Shown one piece after another: positions 58,701 through 64,000 of a stretch of DNA of 64,000 nt. Under the pieces are notes generated by a model, which did no database searches, was not told the DNA's origin, and saw only the letters and a program-made list of their open reading frames with translations. The position numbers were made by a program, and so were the translations under genes. Origin of the DNA: Nicotiana tabacum (Eukaryota; Streptophyta; Magnoliopsida; Solanales; Solanaceae); the NCBI RefSeq assembly GCF_000715075.1, contig NC_134082.1, forward strand, positions 190,887,948 to 190,951,947, read 5' to 3'. Position 1 is the first letter of the stretch. Every line of letters begins with the position of its first letter.

Positions 58701-59880
58701 CAGTCACACTAAGAGTATGGCTATGAATGCCAGTTCTCTTGTCAGTTCATTCGTTCCAATACAGGTTCGATACTGGGTTTCGTTACAGATTTTTATTTCG
58801 AAATGATGTAATGATTGTTGAGAAAAACTGATAATCATTTTTGAGTTCAATTAGTAGTAATTTTTCCTAATAAAACAGCTGATTTCTCTATCAATTTCGA
58901 ATAGATTAGAGTGTTAAGAATAGAACTTGGAGGTCGTTAAAACATAACTCAATATATGTTGTTAGTTTGTTTGCAATCTCACTTAGCGAATTAATAAGCA
59001 TATTCACTTGTTGAAGACAAAGCATGCCGTAGCTCTCACCTCATGAACAATCAATCAAGTAATCAAACAAGTTTAGGTTCGGCAAACATAATAAGGATTC
59101 AGTCCGTATTTGTCTAAACCAGCAAAATTCGGCATCATCCTTCCCTTAAAAGATAAATGTAGTAAAATGTAGTTCTTGTAGGGTACCCTTCTAAAATAAT
59201 GAGACGAGCCTCGCCAAATCAAAAAGCAAATTGCGGGGCCCTCAATAATTGGTCATAATAAATACTTAGAATTTGGGACGGGCTGTTTAGTGAATTCCAC
59301 TGCCCTCCCCGAAGACAATAACGCGTTAGATTCTTTAGGCGCGACTTAATCAAATCACATTCTTAAATTCGGGTGCGCATTTATGTGACCCAATTTCAAA
59401 TCTCAACGGAGTCGAAATGTGTTAACAACTACGGGTGCATTGATTGTGACGTGGTTCGAGATACATTTTCACGACGTTGCAATTCTATAAAAGTAAATGA
59501 TAATAATAAAAGCGGTTAAAACTTAATAAAAGCACATAAGTCACAACATGTATTTAAATCAGATATTTAGCCATTATAACAATTTAAGCGACCGTGCTAG
59601 AACCACGGGATTCGAGGGTGCCTAACACCTTCCCTCGGGTCAACAGAATTCCTTACTTAGAATTTCTGGTTCGCAGACTTCATTTGGAAAAGTCGAAAAT
59701 TTCCTCGATTTGGGATTCAAGATAAACCGGTGACTTGGGACACCAAAAGCCAAACCTTTCCCAAGTGGCGACTCTGAATTAAATAAATAATCCCATTTCG
59801 AATATTGTCACTTAAATTGGAAAAACTCCACCCGCGCATCTTACCCCTCGGGGCGGGGCGCGCATAAAGGAGGTGTGACA
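55738..59880 (+). repeat. 3' LTR of Ogre-1 (4143 bp)
   Basis: Co-linear with 36217-40358 with about two dozen differences by eye, mostly single transitions. It is followed by ATAAG. Carries the same TATA box, hairpins and donor-like site. Confidence 0.95.
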
Positions 59881-59885
59881 ATAAG

Positions 59886-59929
59886 GGATCGGGGCATTAA
59901 TTCTTAAGACAACCGATTGGGTCGTCACA
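59886..59929 (-). repeat. Tekay-2 LTR, smaller part
   Basis: 44 bp from the Ogre-1 target duplication to GGGTCGTCACA, the LTR border. It completes the LTR piece ending at 36216. Confidence 0.8.
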
Positions 59930-60359
59930 TCCTCCTACACTTAAACATTCGTTCGTCCTCGAACGAGCATAGAGACATACCTGATGTAGTGAAAAGATGA
60001 GGGTAACGGATGCACATATCCTACTCGATCTCCCAGGTCACATCCTCGACCGGCTCACCCCGCCATTGAACCTTTACCGATGCAATATTCTTTGACCTCA
60101 GCTTTTTAACCCGCCTGTCCAATATTGCCACTGGATCCTCAACATAAGATAGATCCTTGTCCAACTGGACTGAACTGAAATCTAACACGTGCGACAGATC
60201 ATCGTGATACCTCCAAAGCATCGAAATATGAAATACTGGATGAACTCCTGCCAAGCTGGGAGATAAAGCAAGCTCATAAGCAACCTCCCCAACACGCCTC
60301 AATATCTCAAAAAGACCAATAAACCTCGGACTCAACTTCCCTTTCTTCCTAAATCTCAT
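59930..60359 (-). pseudogene. Tekay-2 integrase tail with chromodomain-like end (cut by Ogre-2)
   Basis: Minus strand; a purine-rich tract (AAGTGTAGGAGGA, 59930-59945) precedes the LTR. The protein tail runs from 60359 down: MRFRKKGKLSPRFIGLFEIL, GVHPVFHISMLWRYHDD, FSSVQLDKDLSY and the chromodomain-like VKVQWRGEPVEDVTWE, with a stop at about 60021. The reading is intact over about 110 codons, better kept than the same part of Tekay-1. The catalytic core is missing because Ogre-2 inserted at 60360. Confidence 0.9.
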
Positions 60360-63300
60360 TGTGAGCACGTGATTTTTGCCTCATACAAATTACTCCAAAA
60401 TAATTCCTGAAATTAGGACTTTTCTTTAATTATGTGTTATTTTTAGGAAATATTGTACGGACTTCCTGTTTGTTTGCATAGGTATATGTGCGTGTGTAAT
60501 TTTTTTTTACAATAAATAAATAAATAATATAATATGTACATTTAAGATTTAGTTTTTCAACTTAGGAATTAATAGGTTTGTTTTACAGGAAGAAAATCAC
60601 AAAAAATATGCATATGTGTTTTTGCCATTGTGTTGATTTTATTTAAATTTTTAATTTGAGTATTAATTATTATAGGTGTTAAATAATATGGGTGTAATTT
60701 TATTTTTTTTGATTTTTACAATTTATTTAAAAAATTTGTTTAATTTTTGTAATTAAGGAAAAATGGAAATGGGCAAATATAAAGGAAGCTCGGATTGGGC
60801 CAGGAGAAATTCAGGCCCAAAACTCATCCCTGACCCAATCCAAACCAGCTGGTCTCAAATACAAATGAAACGACGTAGTAGGATGATGAAACAACGTCGT
60901 TTGGATTCTTTCAATCTGAGCCGTTGATCGAACAAATCAAACGGTTCAGGGCAGCCCTGGTTTGATTTAAAACGGCACCGTTTCAGGTGCTCAATCTGAG
61001 CCGCCCATTTTCTTTGATCCAATGGCCCCAGAGCTTAGACCAAACCCGATCCCACAACCCGGTCCACCTTTACTCGGTCTCTCAAAGAGACCAAACGACA
61101 CCGTTTGTTTGAGTGGTTTAATCCAGGCCATTGCTCTCAGTTGATCCAACGGCCATGGTCCATCCACCCCACCCCGTATATAAGTCATAAACCATACACC
61201 ACCCCAAAACCAAACACCCTCCTGTCCTATTCATTGTCTCTTTCAAGAGACCAGATGAACCCCACCATTAACCACCGTCAACCACCCACCGAAAATCGCC
61301 TCGCGGCGGTTTTGGTGGTCCAAATGACTCCATTTTAACACCCTTAACTCCTCTCAACCTCCCCGTTCCAACTATCATCATGGCTTACCTCGAATCAGAC
61401 CCCAACACCTCGAATCTTCGATCAAAGTTTGATCTGAAACCCTAACTTTCTCCGATAGCTTCCAAATCAACACCACAGCTTATCCCAACTACCCTTGACA
61501 TAGATCCGGTAATGGCTTAGGTCGAATCTTCCTAGAACTGCTCGAATCTTCATTTGAAGATTCGGGCCAAACAGGAATTGCCCAGATCCTTTTCAAATTC
61601 ATACCAAATGACCCCTAGGCCTCCTTTACCCCTAAACCACCCTTGATTCCCTTCGAATCTGCCCAGAAATGTTCGAGCCCTAAATATGGAAAAAAAAAAC
61701 GGAACCCTAAGGTTCCAAATCATGGAATCTGACCAAATTAATTGAAGGGTTGGGGCCTAATAGACTTTAATCGAGTTATTCTCAGTTGAGAACACTTCAA
61801 TTAAAGTCTGTTCGACCTCAAAATGCTTAGGTCTGACTTTGAGCCTATGTCCGTATGAGTTCTGAAGGTTGGAGGTATTTTTTCTTTTTCTTTTTCTGTG
61901 TTTCTGGTTGTTGCTTATCCGTGTATTTGTGTAGTTTAGTTTTGATTAATTTTCCACATTCTTTCAATTCATCTTTTCATTCCCAGTATCCCTTTTATTT
62001 GATCGAATTTGTTTCTGTTCTTTGTTGTGAATGATTATAGGATGTGTAATCGATTCGGATAAGTTCGTCGATTAGTTGTTAAAACCTCTGTTCTTGTCAA
62101 TGTCGATTGAAATTGCCTGATTATTTATAGATTAATTGTTGACAATTGTTGTAGGTAATCAGTTGATTAGTACTCGTCAATTAAATTGTTCTTGTTTGTA
62201 AATCAATAAGTTCGTCAAATGGATGTTGTGTATGTTAATCTCTAGGCAATTAGTTTTAGGGCATTGTCAATATGCTGACAATGCTCCTGCATTCATGTTG
62301 ATTTTAGTTCGATTTTCAATTTCAGTTTAAATGGTTCTGCTGAGTTTCTGTGTGGTGTTAATATATTTTTCAAGTTCAGTCTGTTAGTTCCAGTTTGAAT
62401 TCAGCCTTTGTCAATTAGTTATTAGAAATTTGGTATGATGGATTGATCATAGCTATTGCAGTTCCCTGTTTGGCACAATCTGTGAGGATAGAATAGTTGT
62501 TTGATTTATTTTAGGGATTGGTTGTTAGCTGTTAGGCAGATTGGTTTAGATAATTGTTAAGTGTGGGCAGTTTGGTCTAGGGCAGTAATAGTAAAGGAAT
62601 TTCAGGGGTGTTTGGGGAATAAAACAGTTAGTATGATACTTTATTACTAGTGCTTTATCAATAAGGTATTAATTAATCCTAATGGGGAACCAAATGAAGT
62701 GGAGGGGCTGAAATTAAGGGAAAGTGCTGATTAGCTAGAAAAAGCAGTTTTAGTGGCAGATTTTAAGGGAAAAATCTGTCTTAGATAACAAAAGGGGGTC
62801 CGGGCAGTAGGTGGAAAAGAAGGAAAATAAGTTGTATAAGAAGGGGATGTTAGGGACTGATTTCAAAGGGAGAACAGATAGAGAAGGGAGACAGAAAACA
62901 AAAAATAAAAAAGAGAGACAGAAGGAGACACACACAGAAATATACAGAACATAGAAAGAGAGAGAGAGAGAGAGAGAGAGATTATCTGAAAAGAGAGATA
63001 GAAAAGAAAAACAGAAAAAAAAGCACACACATACACACAGTCAGAAGAAAACAGAACAGAAAAATAGAGAAGAAAGAAAGCAAAATCAGAAATATTGTTT
63101 CCCTATATCTGTTCGGGTTTGTTTGGTAATGCTGTTTGATTAAATCTGAAATTTTCTTAAAATTTCTGCTACTGTTCGTCTGGTTTTCACGGTTCCTGTC
63201 GGTTTTGTTCAAATCTGCTGAATTGATTGGCATTTTTCTGCTGTTGGGTTTCTGTTGCTGCTGTTGCTGAAATATTACCTCTTTTACCCTCATTTCCAGG

Positions 63301-64000
63301 TATATATTTGTAGACTCATGTCATGAAAAGCTTCAATATTGCAAATAAATGAAGTTTGGAGTTGCAATTATGTCCTCTACTCATTTAAATCTATTAGTTA
63401 AGTTTCAGTTTTTTTTAGTTAGCTAATGTAGTATTATACTTGACATGGGAGCTATTAGCCAACTGGCCTTTTAGAGCAGTATAAACTCTGCTGTAATCTT
63501 ATTTATTCTGAAGTAGTGGTAACATTTATTTTCGAATTGTCAAGACAAGGAACACGGCAGAAAGCTGACCATTAATTAAATTTTGTAATCTTGTTGGCTA
63601 AGTATAGGATAGTATGGAAATATCAAGGAACCACATTACTAGTATATCTCGTCAAGCATCCGATTTTGTTAAAAGTTAGATGATGAAAGTTGTTTCTTGT
63701 TCGTATATGGCATGATAACGGTTATGTGTATAACCATAGGTGAGAGGTGAATTGATTTAATCCGTTACGTTTAAGATATTGGAATATTATGGATGGTTCA
63801 GATGTATAATTACGTTATATGTAATATCATTTTATTAAATCAATTTGTAGATTAGTTCTCTTTCTTAATAACAAATGGCCCATTTATTTTAGGACTGCGA
63901 TTAACCCATTTCTTAAAAATAGTATATAAAATAACGTCAATGATTTTACAAAGTGTAGATTTAGTATTTGTAAATAGCTTGCATAAGCCGAGATAAAGAA
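60360..64000 (+). mobile_element. Ogre-2: 5' LTR of a second Ogre-like element (runs off the window)
   Basis: Starts TGTGAGCACGTGATTTTTGCC, matching the Ogre-1 LTR border, then diverges. Shared landmarks appear in the same order: AAACRRCRYCGTTT palindromes (60866-61106), TATATAAG (61177-61184), CGAATCTTCATTTGAAGATTCG hairpin, long hairpin at about 61762-61809, a purine-rich block (about 62860-63080), a CTG-rich block and CCAG/GTATAT. CTCAT at 60355-60359 would be the left target duplication. No LTR end, primer site or coding region is reached. Confidence 0.88.
62954..62981. repeat. (GA)n microsatellite in Ogre-2 LTR
   Basis: About 14 GA dinucleotides within a longer purine-rich block that sits where Ogre-1 has its own purine-rich block. 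Confidence 0.9.

Larger units (their letters stand above)
36217..59880 (+). mobile_element. Ogre-1: complete Ogre (Tat lineage, Ty3/gypsy) retrotransposon, 23.7 kb
   Basis: Two 4.1-kb LTRs, a tRNA-Arg type primer site, an extra ORF1 before gag, gag-protease, an intron before pol, pol with both a gypsy RNase H and an archaeal-type second RNase H, and a very long 3' UTR with tandem repeats. This combination defines Ogre. A 5-bp duplication ATAAG (36212-36216 and 59881-59885) flanks it. The LTRs differ at about two dozen sites by eye (about 0.5-0.6%), so insertion was recent. Coding is nonetheless broken in every ORF. Confidence 0.95.
33903..60359 (-). mobile_element. Tekay-2: second Tekay/Del-type element, minus strand, split by Ogre-1 and cut by Ogre-2
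   Basis: Visible parts are a 3' LTR in two pieces (33903-36216 and 59886-59929), the polypurine tract, and the integrase tail (to 60359). Ogre-1 sits inside the LTR. Ogre-2 cuts the integrase. Tekay-2 has the same orientation as Tekay-1 and inserted into the gag of Tekay-1. GAATC at 33898-33902 precedes it and would be the left target duplication. Confidence 0.82.

Overview
This window is nuclear DNA of a plant with a large, repeat-rich genome. The only host gene seen is the start of a class III peroxidase at 1-1413 on the minus strand. Its N-terminal anchor and following spacer look like the suberization-associated anionic peroxidases of Solanaceae (potato, tomato and tobacco relatives). Together with the retrotransposon families present, this points to a solanaceous plant, perhaps Nicotiana. 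The genus is inference.

Layout: 1-8542 is the low-copy flank. It holds the peroxidase 5' end with its first intron and TATA box, a foldback MITE-like element about 0.6 kb upstream of that promoter, an AT-rich block with degenerate repeated units, and an (AT)n(GA)n microsatellite. From 8543 to 64000 everything recognisable is nested LTR retrotransposon. (1) A Ty1/copia element, plus strand, starts at 8543 and is cut inside its RT-RNase H region at 12645. (2) There a Ty3/gypsy Tekay/Del-type chromovirus (Tekay-1, minus strand) inserted; its 3' LTR is 12645-15503 and its pol continues to 18199. (3) An Athila-type gypsy element, plus strand, 18200-32628, sits in the Tekay-1 RT and is flanked by a TCTAT duplication. 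(4) Tekay-1 pol and gag resume at 32634 and are cut at about 33903 by a second Tekay-type element (Tekay-2, minus strand). (5) The Tekay-2 LTR is split by a complete Ogre (Tat lineage) element, Ogre-1, 36217-59880, flanked by an ATAAG duplication. (6) Tekay-2 resumes at 59886 and its integrase is cut at 60360 by a second Ogre-like LTR (Ogre-2), which runs off the window.

Both full-length elements have lost coding capacity. Athila has many stops and frameshifts. Ogre-1 has five in-frame stops, one frameshift and a lost catalytic aspartate in RT, although its two 4.1-kb LTRs differ at only about two dozen positions by eye. This suggests that a defective element was recently copied in trans.

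The most interesting signals are non-coding. Ogre-1 carries four copies of a roughly 65-nt element that flank its ORF blocks and share three pairing regions whose stem sequences differ while pairing is kept. Its 3' UTR then holds a triple hairpin repeat with covarying stems, a TTGTACAA-centred repeat, and a 1.9-kb tandem array of telomere-like palindromes in two compensated versions. Separately, all the gypsy LTR families here carry clusters of short self-complementary CpG-rich words, usually just upstream of a TATA box. The Athila element repeats this module internally, upstream of its env-like ORF.
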